Source: Lichina pygmaea (Eukaryota; Ascomycota; Lichinomycetes; Lichinales; Lichinaceae). Taken from it: a stretch of DNA of 64,000 bases. Where the stretch lies: positions 2,754,914 to 2,818,913 of the forward strand of contig OY730174.1 of NCBI GenBank assembly GCA_963422465.1. Reading direction: 5' to 3'. A program made the position numbers and the translations under genes. This document shows positions 10,604 through 24,649 of the stretch, in pieces; position 1 is the stretch's first letter; every line of letters begins with the position of its first letter. The notes under the pieces are model-generated. The model saw nothing but the letters and a program-made list of their open reading frames with translations, was not told the origin of the DNA and ran no database searches.

Positions 10604-12552
10604 ATGGATTACTCCTCTCTACAAGATGATCCTGACCATCCTTCGGAATCCTCTCCTTGGTCCACGTCGCCGAGGGTCACTAGAAGTGAATTTCTTCCGC
10701 CTGCAGGCAGCGATCTGCAGTCATCCGATATCTCTGCTGGAGCTTTTAACTCGTCGGAAGCGGACCTGCGGCAGTCGCAGTCGTCCTTGACCGAATATGA
10801 ATCCTCGAGTCCCGACGCATCCACCACTCTGGAGCCCGCAACGGGCTCTTTGTCCAAGAATGGCGAGGCCGCTTCTACTCCGACCTACGAGCGCCGCCCA
10901 ACTTACGGGACGCCGGCCTATGAGGGACAGCCTCCACAACTCTCTCCCGAGTCTGGAGCTACGCCACAAAGATACGCATCGGCCTCGAGGCCAGTCAACA
11001 GAGGAGCTGCGCCTCAATATAAGTTACAGGCCAAGATCACCGGCCTGGAGAGGACAGGCAGGAAGGATCTGATACTACGCTTCGATGTCCACGTATGCTT
11101 TCATTGGTCTGCTGGGGTATCTGGGAGTGCAAGCCTGACATCATGCCAGACGAATTTGCCAAGGTTTAGGACAACGCAGTTTCGAGATGTGCGCCGAACG
11201 CACTCTGAGTTCATCAAGCTTGCGGACCATCTGATCTCGTCCAATCCCGAGGCCTTTGTGCCAGCTGTTCCGCCTCCTGTCACCGCTGCTGGTGCGGGAA
11301 CGGAAGAAGATGAAGCAAGGGTCAAGGGTCTGATGCAGAGGTGGCTGAACTACGTCTGCTCGAATGATGTTCTCGTCCGTGACGACGAGATCGTGCTGTT
11401 TGTTGAGAGCGACTTTGGCTACAGTCCCCTTGTCAGGAGAAAACAACCGGCGACCGGGGTGAGGAGGAAAGTGATCAAGCAGTTTGCTCCTCCGCCGGAT
11501 GACACGCCAGAACTGGCCAATGCCCGACCAATCGTCAAGCTCTTCTATCTGGGAACGATGGAAACAGGTCAGAAGATAGACAAGGCCGTGAAAGCCCGAC
11601 GAAGTAGGTAGATGAGACGTCGTTGGCCTTGCGAGTACTGACCAGAGTACGTGTAGGCCTCGGTCTGGCCGAGTCCGATCTCGGCGTCAAGTTGGGGAGC
11701 ATGCACGTGCAAGAGACGCACCCCGGCCTTGCCACAGCGTATCGAAAGCTTGGCAAGATCATTCAGATGACGGGAGACTTCCATGCAGCCCAGGGTACGG
11801 CCGAAGCAACAACCCTCGGGGATCCCATGCAGTACCACTCTACCGATGCGTTCATCGTCAAGGAAACGCTTACCAACCGCCACATTCTTCTGCGTGAGCT
11901 TCTGCAGGCGGAGCAGACGACGCACAGCCGCCGGGCAGCGGCTGATCGATTGAAAGCGTCATCGTCGGTCAAGCGCGAGAAGGTTGACGAGGCCTTCGGC
12001 GCCCTCGACGAAGCCCGTATGCACGAGTCTTTTCTGACGCAGAAGACGCAGCGGGTCACGGCCAATCTTCTGCAAGAAAGGCGTAGGTGGTTCGCTCGAA
12101 CCTCGTCGGATCTGCGAGCGAGCATGCGCGAGTTCGTCCTGCGGCAGATCGAGAGCGAGCGGCGGACGCTTGCCACGCTCGAGTCCGTCAGGCCCGACAT
12201 CCGCGCCATTGACGCCTCCGGCGGGCTCAGCCGACTGGGACGAGAAGCACCCCCGGCTGCGCGTCGCGCCAGCCTCGCAGCCAGCCAGGGTCCACGCGGC
12301 GACGCCTGGAGTGGCGTGCCCCGACGCCAGCAAGACGGCCTCAACCGAGGCAGCATGATAGCGTCGGCAACAAGCAGTACGCTGGGCGGTTTGCCTGAAT
12401 CGCCCGGGGATGAGGACAGCGTGAGCGGGGGAGCCGTCACGGGCCGATCTCGCGCGAGCAGTCGCGCTCCCGAAGGCTTCAGGGATGAGGATGACGAAGA
12501 TCGTGTGGATGCTCGAAACGCAGCAAGTCGTCTCGCAGCCAGCACCTTCTAG
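10604..12552 (+). CDS. VPS17: Retromer / sorting nexin subunit Vps17
   Basis: The PX-BAR subunit of the retromer SNX dimer, acting in endosome-to-Golgi retrieval with Vps5 (family knowledge). Exons 10604-11092, 11150-11603 and 11657-12552 keep one frame. The Ser/Pro-rich N-terminus is about 140 residues. The PX domain is recognisable by KITGLERTGRKDLILRFD, RTTQFRDVRRTHSEF, QRWLNYVCSNDVL and FVESDFGYSPLVRRKQPATG. The BAR region follows intron 2 (LGLAESDLGVKLGSMHVQE, RKLGKIIQMTGDFHAAQG, LTNRHILLRELLQAEQTT, TLATLESVRPDIRAID). A Ser-rich tail ends LAASTF. Gene order and motif order match filamentous fungal Vps17. Confidence 0.93.
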
Positions 12553-13467
12553 TCTGACCGTCGTGGGGTTCTCTTCTCACTCTCATCACAGCTCAAATTT
12601 CCGTCTTCGAGGGGAAAAAGGAGATTGTCGTTGACCACACTCCGTTCTCGCCGTCAATGTTCCCCCCCCCCTTTTTTTTCCTCCGTTGTCTCGCCGCAAG
12701 CCGCACGCCTCTTCGTACAAACAGCGTCCTGTGGACGAACTCGTCGAAAGGCGAACGACAAAGGAGAGCAACGACACCAGCAACAGCACTCTCCGTCTAT
12801 CTGTCTCTCTACCGCAGCCACTATTACTACTCGCGGCTGTACCTTCTGTTCTTGTTCTTGTACATGGCCAAGTATATGCATCTTGTCCTGACTTTTCCAA
12901 TCTTCCCTCCCTTTCTTCCTTGCGTTTCTATCTTTGTTCTTTTTTTTTCTACTTGTGTACGTAAGGTCGCTCCCAATGGCTTGATCTGACGTCCACTGGA
13001 GTAATACGATGCGAGATGTATGACAACGACTCTGGGGTTTTAGCAGCAATGTCGTTGTCCGGACTGACCTTGGAGGTAGCCCTATGGGGAACGGGGGGAA
13101 TAGGGGTGGGCGAGAAGAATGAAACACGGCTCTGTAAACCGTTGCTACCGTCTCCGGCCATGGCCGAATTGGCGCCGCCGTCGAGAAGAAATTTGGCCCC
13201 CGAGTCTCCAGCGTCAGTTTATATATTAGGACCTGAGATCGATCGTTCTGAAAATGTAACCATCGCTTGCTTCGCCTACGAGGTCACGAAAGACGGCTAG
13301 GTTAGCGACATCGGGTGCCCCTAGGTTCAGCCCTGTCGGTACAGGCACTTACCGCATCTTAGTAGCAAGCCGAAGGCTTAAGCGGCATTTTCTGTGCCAG
13401 ACTTCCGGGCTGCTTGCACGCCTCTCCTCTTCTCAACTTACCTACGTACGTGCCGTCGGTGGGAAGG
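12553..13467. other. Intergenic, low complexity
   Basis: 3' flank of VPS17 and upstream region of SPE3. It contains a short C10/T8 run near 12661-12678 and a pyrimidine-rich stretch to about 12955. No gene seen. Confidence 0.6.
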
Positions 13468-14829
<1,362 letters not shown>

Positions 14830-15240
14830 TGAGGGAAATTGATCTGCGCGCGCGCGCGCGTGTGGCCATCTTGTTCAACGTTCTCAGTTCCAAACATTAG
14901 AGACGAGCAACCGTACAAACATTCAGCACCGGAGCGAGAGGAGGCACGGTGTAACGATGACCAGAAATTGTCCTTCTTCCCGCTTTGGACGCTGTTTTTA
15001 TGACCCGGGACAACAGCTTTGAAAGCATAGTGCATATGTACATACCGCACATGATGGGATGGCAGCCCACCTTTGCTGATTCTCAACGTGCTACGACAGT
15101 CTTATGAAATCAGCTACAGAAATGTAGCTCTCCCGTACGGTAGGTAATAGCTCTGGGCTCAATGTGGTGATTGTCCCCTTTCGTGTTCATGTGCACCGCT
15201 ACGTATAAGGGCTGCCCGAGGGAGACTACTTGCGGCGGCT

Positions 15241-15275
<35 letters not shown>

Positions 15276-17574
15276 TGTCACTCCCCTTTTTCCTTCCCCT
15301 TCCACCTCCCCTTTAAATGTCACCGTACCGTAGATCACCCTAGGCATGCCACAAGACCATCACACCAGCTGACCTCCAATATTGTCTGCTTCTCGATTCT
15401 TGCTCTGGACTCTTGTTCTCGGTCCGGTCCTCAGCCTGATCTTCAGTCTGGCTCTCAGTCTGGCTCTCGGCACTTATCCTCCGTCTGGCCCTCGGTTCTC
15501 GTTCTCAGTTGCAGGCCCCAATGGAATCTGACGATCGTCTGAGCCGGTCATCAAGCTCGCGAACGTTGGATATTTGAGAAAGTGGTGATGGGCAGTAGAC
15601 GTCCTCGACATCATACTTACTGTATACACAGTACAAATGTGATCAGCGTGGTGGTGTATGTCTGAGTTGAAAAAAAGAAAGAATTAAAAAAATTTTCGTG
15701 CCTCTGCAACAGCAAGCTCTTGCTTCGCCCTTCAGTTGCTGCTCTCGTGTGTACTTGATCATCTTTGAAGTACGATGACGTGCATCGTCGAATGTCCGTC
15801 CTACGCGGATTGTGAGAGGAAAGAGTGATGATGCCGGAACGGTGGTTTGTTGGAGGGAGAGAGCCCTTCATTGGGCGTCTGGCTGTCGGGGAATCGATGA
15901 GCAGCTGGGAAGGATACCTCGGACTCTGTATATGGAGAAGAGTTGAAGGGGGAGGGAAGAGACTTCATGCCTGCTGACTAGGCTGTGATAGATCACCTGT
16001 AGACACTGTTCAACTATAGACATTGTCTGGGAAACTGTAGTCCCGTCCCATCTCTCCACCACTGGGGGCTGTTACTGACCGTATAAACATCATCTTCGCC
16101 ACCCCTTCGTCCTCAACACTCTCGGGCCTGTGCACGAGATGTACGTATGCAGCAGTCAGCGATACAATCTCACTCACTCTCCTCGATCTAGTTCAAGTAT
16201 TTTCCTCGTCCTCGCGCAGCTCTGCGTCCCTCGACAAAGACAAGACACGCAATCCCTCTCTTCCTCGTCCAAGACAACCGTTCAGCTCTTATCAGAGAGA
16301 AGCCTGTGACGAGCATCGATCGTTGTACACACACGGTCCCCGGCGCACAGCGGATTCTCGTGGCCAATCTCCCGGCCCGTGTCATTGAGTCTTCCTTTGC
16401 CCGAATTACCGACAGGAACATCAGCATCCGAATGAGATGAAATAAAGGGAGATGGATTATCAGGTGGCAGATTGATGGTCCGACTTGAGTCAGAGTCCTC
16501 CACCCAGAGCATGTTTGTGGTCGGCAGCTATGGTTGTTTGTTCGTCGATTGCCAGGGTCCTGTACAGCCGAAGCCGTCCGTCGTTTCGGTCCACTAGCAG
16601 AATGACGAAGTCCTCTTGCGACCTCTGGGCGTAAGATGTCGGGTCAAGCTTGCCATGAAGTTCAATTCATCAAAACAATTTGTTGAATTCGCGACGGTGG
16701 AGGTAAACTCCCACCAAGGTGGAAGGACCCGGAGAACGAGACTGCTCAAATCATTTTATGATTAGTAGTTAGCATCTGTTCATCCCACCATTTCTCCTTT
16801 GTGTAATTGACTATTGAAGAAGGCTGGAGGTGCAGAAAGAGACGTTGTTCCATTTCGGAACAGCTAGCTAGCTAGCTAGCCTTGAACATCGACAGCAATC
16901 TTGATCTTCTTCGTAGTTTTCTTCCTGGGTATTTCCCAATAGGCGGCAAAGAATACAAGGAGAATATCTAGAATCTCATCGAAGAAACAAGAGTGAAGAA
17001 GGCTCGGCGTGCTTGGGAGCTGGCCTTCACGAGGCACAGATCATCTTGCGGACAACAGCTGTGCGAGCGCAAAGAATAAGTTGTCGGGATTCAAGAATTG
17101 ATGTCGTTACATGCCACATTTCAGAACCCCCCACCTTGACCTACCCGTTTATGACGTAAAATGCTGAAGAAATGGGTTCACCCTGTGGGATTTGATGCAT
17201 TTTTCGCCGACTGTGCTCAGAACACCTTGCAATGCGACGCATGTATGACGATCAAAGAGGAAACACAGGAGAACATTTACTGTTCGGGGAATGCCAAGGG
17301 CAATGGCAATGGCATGGGCCATGGTAAAGGCAAGAGACAAGATGCAAGGGCGGATGAGCAACTCCAAATCCCGTATACCATGCGGTTCGGGAGTCGAAGG
17401 TAGGTCCAAAGTGAAGAGGCCTGAGAATGAGGGTCGCTACCTGGACCAGAGATGGTTCGACCGCGTGAAGACGGCATTGCGTGGGTAGGTCTGTATCACC
17501 ATGTAGGAAGAACTAGGGTATGATGGGTTGCGTCGCCAATGGCCACCGTCATTGGTATCGAGAAGAGCAAGCCA
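14830..17574. other. 2.7-kb gene-free stretch
   Basis: No coding sequence with recognisable conservation. It holds a short alternating CG run (about 14846-14859), a (GAC)n microsatellite (15243-15273), an imperfect repeat of TCTCAGTCTGGC-like units (15415-15510), and a GCTA tetranucleotide run (16864-16880). Confidence 0.6.
15243..15273 (+). repeat. (GAC)10 microsatellite
   Basis: About ten uninterrupted GAC triplets in intergenic DNA downstream of SPE3. Confidence 0.95.
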
Positions 17575-19358
17575 CTACGGCGAAGTGGAGTGTCCATCGG
17601 AATCGTCCGTGATCGACCCAGTATCGGGGTTGGCAAGCTACAGCACCATCACGGATCAGTACAGGCGTGCGCTAAGATAGGCAAAGAAGAACGATTGAAA
17701 GAGGGGCCATCCACTTCACTCGACTCACTTTCAAAACTCGTCGGGAATAGTCCCGATCGTCCCGAAGACTGGGGATGCTGGTGCGGCTGGAGTTGTCCAT
17801 GGCAGGACCGAACAGGGCCCGAGGTTCGAGCCGTTGATCCAACCACCTTCCCCGGCTGTTTCGCCTGTCGGCGGCATTCTGCCATGGTTCTGCCATGGCG
17901 GAAGGCCAATGGCCCTGAATCAAGGTGGCTCGATTGTCCAGCAGTCCGGCATCGCTGAGCGAACGACTTGCAGGAGGTGTGGGGTCAACGCCGGCCACAG
18001 CGCGGTCTTGGGCATGGGACCGCCGCCAGTGCCAGTAGAGGAAGATACCGATGCACGCGAGGACCAGGACCCCAAGACTGACGAACAGACCGACCACCCT
18101 CCCCGTCTCGGAGAAAAAATTACTCTCTTCGGTCTCCTCCAGTGGGGAGGTGGCACGTGGCGGCTCCGACGGAGTGACGGTGACGGTCCGGAGTGAACCT
18201 GTGATGGTCTGGACGATGATCACGGGCGTCGGCGTCCAGGTCGAAGTCTCGAGGGTGGTGGGTACCGTGGACGACTCATCGGGCGTAGTGATCGCGGGCT
18301 CCGTGCTAGAAGCGGCCAAGTCGGTAGTTGACGGAGACTCCTACGGCACCTTGTCAGCATCCGTGCACCGACGCGCATCGAACAGCCCCGCCCTTCCACC
18401 CTGCAACCGAAGGCACGAACGGCGACGGGAGATCTGCTAGGAGAGGGACGTCGAGCGTACAGGAAAGACCGACGGAGGCGAGTCAGGGCCAGACCGGGGC
18501 GCAGAGGAAGGAAAGGGAAAGGAGGACGAGGCGGCCGTGGAGGTCGAGTCCGTGACGGTCGAAAGAACTGCGTCAGAGGTCGGTTCCACAGACGGCCTCT
18601 GCACAGACATCCATGTCAAAAGGGCGGACACGGCCGGAACAACATTCGACGGGGCGCGACACGACGAAAACTCGACACGGAGTCGGTCGGCGGGAAGCAG
18701 AGACATGCGTCCACCAGGGAGAGACAGTGTGCGACGAGGAGATAGGGGGGGGGGCAAAGGCTAGGGGGAGTGTAGAAGCTCGTTCCACGAGGCTCTGCGG
18801 ACTAACCTTTTCCGTGCTGCTCGATTCTTCGGCGCTCGTGGTGCTCGTGGTGCTTGCGGTACTCGTGCTCTCAGAACTCGTGGTGCTCGTGGTACTCGTG
18901 GTGCTCGTGGTGCTCTCGGGAGCGCCTTTGGTCCCGGACGGGCTCTTGTCGAGCGCGATGTAGCCATACAGGCCCTCGGAGGTCGAGCCACAGTATTCAA
19001 AGCCGTAGCCTGGGCACTTCTCGTCACAGTCCCCGGTGTCGGTCGTCAGACCGGGCACATAGTCGGAGCACCAGCAGGTATCACCCTGCACGATAGCCAG
19101 GGCATATTGCTGCTTGCATTCATCATGACAGAGCCCATTCGACTGGAATTGATCGGTCACTGGAGGCGGTCGAGAATCAGCATAAGCCCGTCGACGGACG
19201 AAGGGCCGCTGCCGGAAGGATCGCGGGGGCTTACCGGGCCTACTGTCGGCCCCGGTGTTGAGGTTCGAGCAGAACTCGATCCGCAGGGCCAGGGACGACT
19301 GTACAACAAGCACTAAGACCAAGCCAAGTACTACGCCAAGCGTAGAGGAGCTCGGCAT
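17575..19358 (-). CDS. WSC-domain cell-wall stress sensor (Wsc/Slg1 type)
   Basis: A plasma-membrane mechanosensor feeding the cell-wall integrity pathway through Rho1 (family knowledge). Five exons fit one frame, about 429 residues: 19358-19235, 19159-18807, 18598-18461, 18340-17729 and 17637-17575. Seen: a signal peptide (LGVVLGLVLVLVVQSSLA), one WSC domain with cysteines FCSN, GLCHDECKQQ, DTCWCSDYV, GDCDEKCPG, EYCG, then a Ser/Thr-rich stalk with STTS repeats, a membrane helix (VGLFVSLGVLVLACIGIFLY), a basic stop-transfer WHWRR, and a cytoplasmic tail ending in exon 5 with LANPDTGSI and DGHSTSP, as in Wsc proteins. I take the ATG at 19358 because it starts the signal peptide. Confidence 0.9.
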
Positions 19359-22300
19359 GGCCAGAGACGGGCAACAACGAAGACTGGTGCCCGCCGACGA
19401 CAAGAGGCCTGCTACGGCGAAACCAATCAGCGGTTTTCTCAGGTTCGAGTCGGAGCAGGCCGTCATGGTGACGTAGGGTGGAAGTATTCGTCAGGAGTCA
19501 GATGGAAAGAAAAGGCCGTTGGCAAAGCACAACGATGAGCCAGGCAAACGACATGCAACTGTCAAGATCGAGAAACCGGATCCAGACTTGAAGTTGGAAC
19601 GATCCGAGGATGAGGATGTGGACGAGCTAGACATTGCGCGCACAATGACCGGACAATGGCCGGGCGGAAACGGATACGACTTGGTGCAGGGGGCCGCGCG
19701 GACCTCGGACCTGGGACACTCACCAAAGGCCGGCCGAATCTGGGTTCTCGGGACTCAAAGGCAAAGAGCGGGCGGACAAGAAGCCAATGCCGGAGTACCG
19801 GTGCGGTCGAATATGACGATTCTGACGATGCCAGGGAGTCTGGAGGCTCGTGAGGCCTATCGTCGACGAAACTGCAGCACGTAGATCTCTAACAGCTGTC
19901 CACGGCGGATGGTGTCAGAAAGTGAAGATTTCACGGCGTTGGGTCGGTCTCCGAGTCTCTTACAGAGGCTGTTGAGTTGCGGCCGAGTCCTCACCGAAGA
20001 AACGAGCGTGGTGTCGTCGTCGTCGTCGTCGTCGCCAGCGATATGGCGTACACAGCGATCATCCGGGTCACCACTCCACAAACTTCTGACCTCCCACCAC
20101 CTCGATGCCAACAAGGGCCGATTCGGCGAGCGATGAAGTTGATACCAGCGCTGTAGGCTCAGGGTGATGTAGGCAGGTGCTTGCTGGCACGACGACGGCC
20201 TGGCTTGGAGCGGATGTTCTGTCTGGTACGGTGCCGGGCCGTCCGTAGATGTCGCTCAAGCGGTCAAGGAACAAGATGCATCCACGATGGCAGCCATCGA
20301 CGTCGGGCGGCCGATGCAGCTCGCAGGTGCGATCAGCGACCGACGGGCAGCTGTGCTGGCCAGAAGGCCGAAGGAGAATGTGGAATCGTTCACAAACGAG
20401 CCCCAGCGACATCAACGAGGGACCAAGCGAGTCCGAAGGAGGCAGAGGGCGGCAGCAGCGCCGGAAGATGGCAGACTCCCCCAGACGATGTCGAAGGAGA
20501 GGAGTAAAGAAAAACAATCACTAAATGATGCTGAAGCAACGTACGTATCGAGGGGGGGGAACGAGCGTGGGCGGCGGCGAGGAGCTGCGGTAAAATGGCC
20601 GGCTCCGTCGGAAGGCCCTTATTACTTCTGACTCGATGAGTGAATTTACGCGGCAGGTGACAAATGTCGCTCGGCTGCGGGCCATTGATGTCAAGTACTC
20701 AATCGTTGGCGATGGACGGCAGCGCGATACCACGGTGCAGGCTAGCGCCTACGCGAACGAGACAAAGAAGCTCGCTTGGAAAGTGGAGAATGGGTGCCAA
20801 GTCTGATCTGGCATGCTCCCGTCGGTCGACGAAAAAAAAAAGTACCAAGATCGTCGAGGTTCGGGAGAACTTGTCGTTACATACCCAGTACATACGTAAG
20901 TATGTACGCTCAGTATCAAGACGTCGAGAGGCAGGACTCAACCCCGCTCTCGCTGGCATGTACGAGGTACTATGCGCATGCACGGAGTACTTTCCGCCGG
21001 CCAGGCCTAGATTCTGGTCGCCTCGAGCTTCCTGACTCAGCACCACAGCCTCGCGTTCATTGGTTGAGGATTCGATAATAGCTGGATGAGTATATTAGTA
21101 ATCTGTTTCCTGTGTCGACGGAGTGCTTTCGGCTGGTACATACGTACGAGGCATACGAGTACGAGTATTACAGGGACGGTGCTACTGAGATACAAGGCAA
21201 AGTCGACTGCAGAGCCGCATTTTCAAAACACCTGAGCCGAGGACCTCTGTTCCTGCGCAGCTAGAGGGATCGATCTATATGACCGACATGCTAACTCAGC
21301 CAGCCGTATCTAGTATCCTGCCCATGTGCATTCCTGCTATCAGGCACAAGTACTCCGTACACACGTACGCATCTCATAAGTTCAAGAACACAATGCGGAA
21401 ACACGTACGTATACGTACGGAGGTACGGAAGGTACATACGTACGTACTCCGTACAGCTTGATGAATAGCCAGTACGTACTCTCATGCACATAATGACATC
21501 ATGTGCAACCGTACGTGAAATCAGTGCGTAGAGTTGACAGAAACTCCACGCGTACTGTACGTACGTACGTAACGTACAGTACGTAGATAGCTTCTACATA
21601 AGCTTGTGCAGGATGAATAGTTAACAAGGATACTACTGTAGCTCCTTAGTTGCAATTCGTTCTTTCAATCTTGTACATCGACCTCCCCCATATGTGAACA
21701 TTTACGAGTACAGTCGTATCGACCTTCATCTATCATGCAAGTACGAGGTATTAGGTGGAGCGGGGACGGGAGGCTGAATGCGGGATGTGGGGATATCGGC
21801 GCCGATCACAACTTCAATAGGGACTTGCTTCCGCGTAACCGTCGACGCCAAGTGCCAGAAGCCGCTCTTGGCAAGAGAGATGGATGAAGCGACGGCCCTA
21901 CGGAGTTCTGAGTCATACCGCGGGTTTCAATCTTCGATTGATCTAGTCCAATGGCTACTCGATGGTCGGCCTGCAGCATTCACAAACGGATGCCGTGACT
22001 GCCCCATCATCTCGAAGGCGTACAGTACGTATTGTATGTGCTCAAACCCTTGCAAGATTGTTCATGAATCGGACGGTCGCAGAAGAATCAAAGTTTGAAA
22101 CTCACCTCGCTACATTTGCGCGGCAAACCAAACCCTTGGAGAATCGCGCGCCTAGTTGTTCTTGGGCTACTTCCGTACGTAGGATGGACTGTTGTTGATC
22201 TCTTGTCGTTGCCGTTGCTGTCGCATCAACCGGCGCGCCGGTTTAGGACATCATTATGGTTTCTGTCGACGCTTTTGGAGTTCCATACAACGCCACGTTC

Positions 22301-23727
22301 GCCCCCCCACGAGGCGCAATTTGAGGTCGACGGGCCCTTTCCTTGGTTCCAGCTACCGCTGCCGTGCGCTTGTACGGCGTACGCTGCGGCCGATGGCGTC
22401 GAGGTCAAAAACGGACACCTTCGCCCTCCTTGGCGCTGTTGATGTCTTACCTCCCGTGCCTCCGTACATACTGTACGTACGAGGGGTAATGTTACACGGC
22501 GACCAAGCCGCGGCATTCTGAGGAAATTGACGAATTTTGGCAAGAAAGGGCTGAAGAAACTCTTCTCTAATTAAAGCTGCCCGGGTCGGCATGGTGAGGT
22601 CACATGGACTCAGATCTGACCCCGCCTGGGCCAGAGGCGGAATAGACATTCCTAAGGTTGCAAGCTTGGAGAGCGAATACGGCAACGGATATCGGGTTGC
22701 GCTTGGGTCCCGCTCATACTATGCATCTCTGACTAAACCATGGATATGAAGCTTGAGAATCAAGAACATCTGTATATTGATCTCTGCGGCTTTCTGCGAG
22801 TGTGTTGATGACTGTGATCAAAAGAACCTGTTCAACGCTGCCTTGCCGACAAGGGGTACGTAACGTACAGAGGTAGGCTTCATGGATAAAACTCCAAATA
22901 CGAATGTAACCCTCTCATCATTCCTTGAATCCATAACTGCCTGCAAAGACCCACCAAAGCAATGTATCCACAAACGAGAAGTTGGTGGCGAAGTACGTAT
23001 GTAGACCTTTCCGCTAACTGTGAACAGAGCTCCATTGTATGATTGCTATCCAGTTCTTTAACAAGACCAACAGTGGCCCGCCATGAGCACAATACGTCTT
23101 ATAGACACAGTTGACCTTGACAGCGCCCTGGAGCAGGATCGCTCAGATGCAAAAACTCCCAACGACAGCCGGAGAGCTCCTACTTCTACTGTGCCATAGA
23201 TCTGACGATGAGTGAAGGTGACGAAAAAAGTCCTCTCTGTTGGAAGGAGCTGCTCCAAATCCAAAGGATTGAGGGCGACCAATGCCACAGAACCGGGCAA
23301 CACATTACGAGGAGTACGTAAAAACGTTGAAAATTTTCGAGATACTCCGCAATCCAGCTGCGGCTTAATGTGGAAGCGCTGTAAGTCTATTACTCAACGT
23401 GGACGACTGAAGAGATGAACTCACTCAAAATTCTGCTGGTATCTGAGAGTGAAAGGGATTTGGTCATGCCAGCAGAATGTTGAAAGGGGAAGGTGAATAG
23501 CCGGCAAACCGCTCCGATAGGGAGCTACATGTACAGGAAAGAGTGATGCATGAGTGGAGATGGCCCGTATCTGTGTGATAAGCGGCTTGACCATGGATTG
23601 CAGTCCGCTTCATATCAGAGCTGTTCGGTGGCAGGTCTTGTACCCAGAGTTTCCTCCCCATCATCGATAATCGCCACATCATGACGGGTGACGTGGGTGA
23701 ACGGTGGGAGATTTCTCCTGACGGACC
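19359..23727. other. 4.4-kb gene-poor region rich in GTAC words
   Basis: No gene is supported. 19.5-20.6 kb is GC-rich with only weak open frames. 20.8-22.5 kb is dense in GTAC, TACGTA and CGTACG words. 22.5-23.7 kb shows nothing recognisable. Confidence 0.55.
21340..21600. repeat. Cluster of palindromic GTAC/ACGTACGT words
   Basis: Repeated self-complementary words (TACGTACG, CGTACGTACGTA, GTACAGTACGTA) occur many times in about 260 bp. Smaller clusters lie at 2707, 4826, 22480, 33640, 33890-34055, 43005-43085, 52895-52950 and 53225. They are largely confined to noncoding DNA in this window. Confidence 0.7.
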
Positions 23728-24364
23728 TTAGAATCCATCGCCCCAGATACCCACAACACTCATGAGGAAGCCCAGCCCTGCGATGCCCGCTCGTGCCGCC
23801 TGAGCGACCTGAAACCTCTCCATCCCACTTTTCACCTCTTCGCCGTTCGCCGAAGATACATCGGCGCTGGGAGCATCAACACCGAAGTTGGATGCTGACG
23901 AGTCGCTTTCTGCTCGTCGTCTATCCCTTGCCAACAGCTTGCGGGCGTCCTGGCTAAGCCATAGGTCTGTTCCCGCGCAGATACCTACGGTCAAGGCCGT
24001 CCAGAGTAGGTATGGATGCCGTGCGTATCGCGGAGACAAGGCATAGGCGAGAAGGAGAGAGCCGGCAGACAGAGTAGATAGCGCGCGGAGGTTAAGGATG
24101 CTAAGGCTCTGGAGACGCAGGAAGGTGTGATGCGCCGTCGTCGCGGACGGTAGAGCCAGAAGCGAAGGGACGGTAACGGTTGAGAGGGTATAAGACACGC
24201 CCTAGTCGCGAGAAAAGATCTGTCAGCTCCTGTTGTTTGGGGTGATGATTGGCAGAGGGAACACGAGATACATGAGCACGCAATGGAGTAGGCAGACTCA
24301 CCGTTAGCAGGCCTAGGCTAATAGAGCCTACAAATTTGCTGATGGCTACAGTCGTGTGAGGCAT
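23728..24364 (-). CDS. ATG33: Atg33-like mitophagy protein
   Basis: A small multi-spanning mitochondrial outer-membrane protein required for mitophagy in yeast (family knowledge). Two exons: 24364-24302 and 24201-23728, 178 residues. The N-terminus (VAISKFVGSISLGLLT + GVSYTLSTVTVPSLLALP) matches the Atg33 family, with further hydrophobic segments at LSTLSAGSLLLAYAL, LLWTALTVGICAGT and AGIAGLGFLMSVVGIWG. A polar loop rich in Ser and acid residues separates the last two. It is divergent from SPS19, with 285 bp between starts. Length and membrane layout fit; the assignment rests on the N-terminal motif. Confidence 0.82.
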
Positions 24365-24649
24365 CTTATGTTAGTTGATAGGTGTATCAAGGATCCTCCG
24401 CTGGATATGGATGCTGTCAAAGGATAGCAAGCACCTCTTGCTACGATTAGCAGGTTGATGACGATGACCGAAGGCGGCTGAAAACCTGTGGAGTCACGTG
24501 TAAAGTCACGGGACCTCGCCTTCTGTGGACCTCGGCATCTCGGAACGTCGCCTGCCCCACCGTGCCACGCGTGCCCACCATGCCGCCCTCTGAACACCCA
24601 TGAGAAGCCCGAGCATCTGCCCCGCCTCTCAAAGCTCACCAACCCCAAC

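Noticed and set aside
19519-19884. Open frame on + with an acidic, protein-like start (KIEKPDPDLKLERSEDEDVDEL)
   Set aside because: Only the first 40 codons look like protein; the rest is low-quality sequence and no family or splice partner was found.
20068-20517. 149-codon minus-strand frame
   Set aside because: GC-rich random-looking composition with no motif; shadowed by equally long frames on the other strand.
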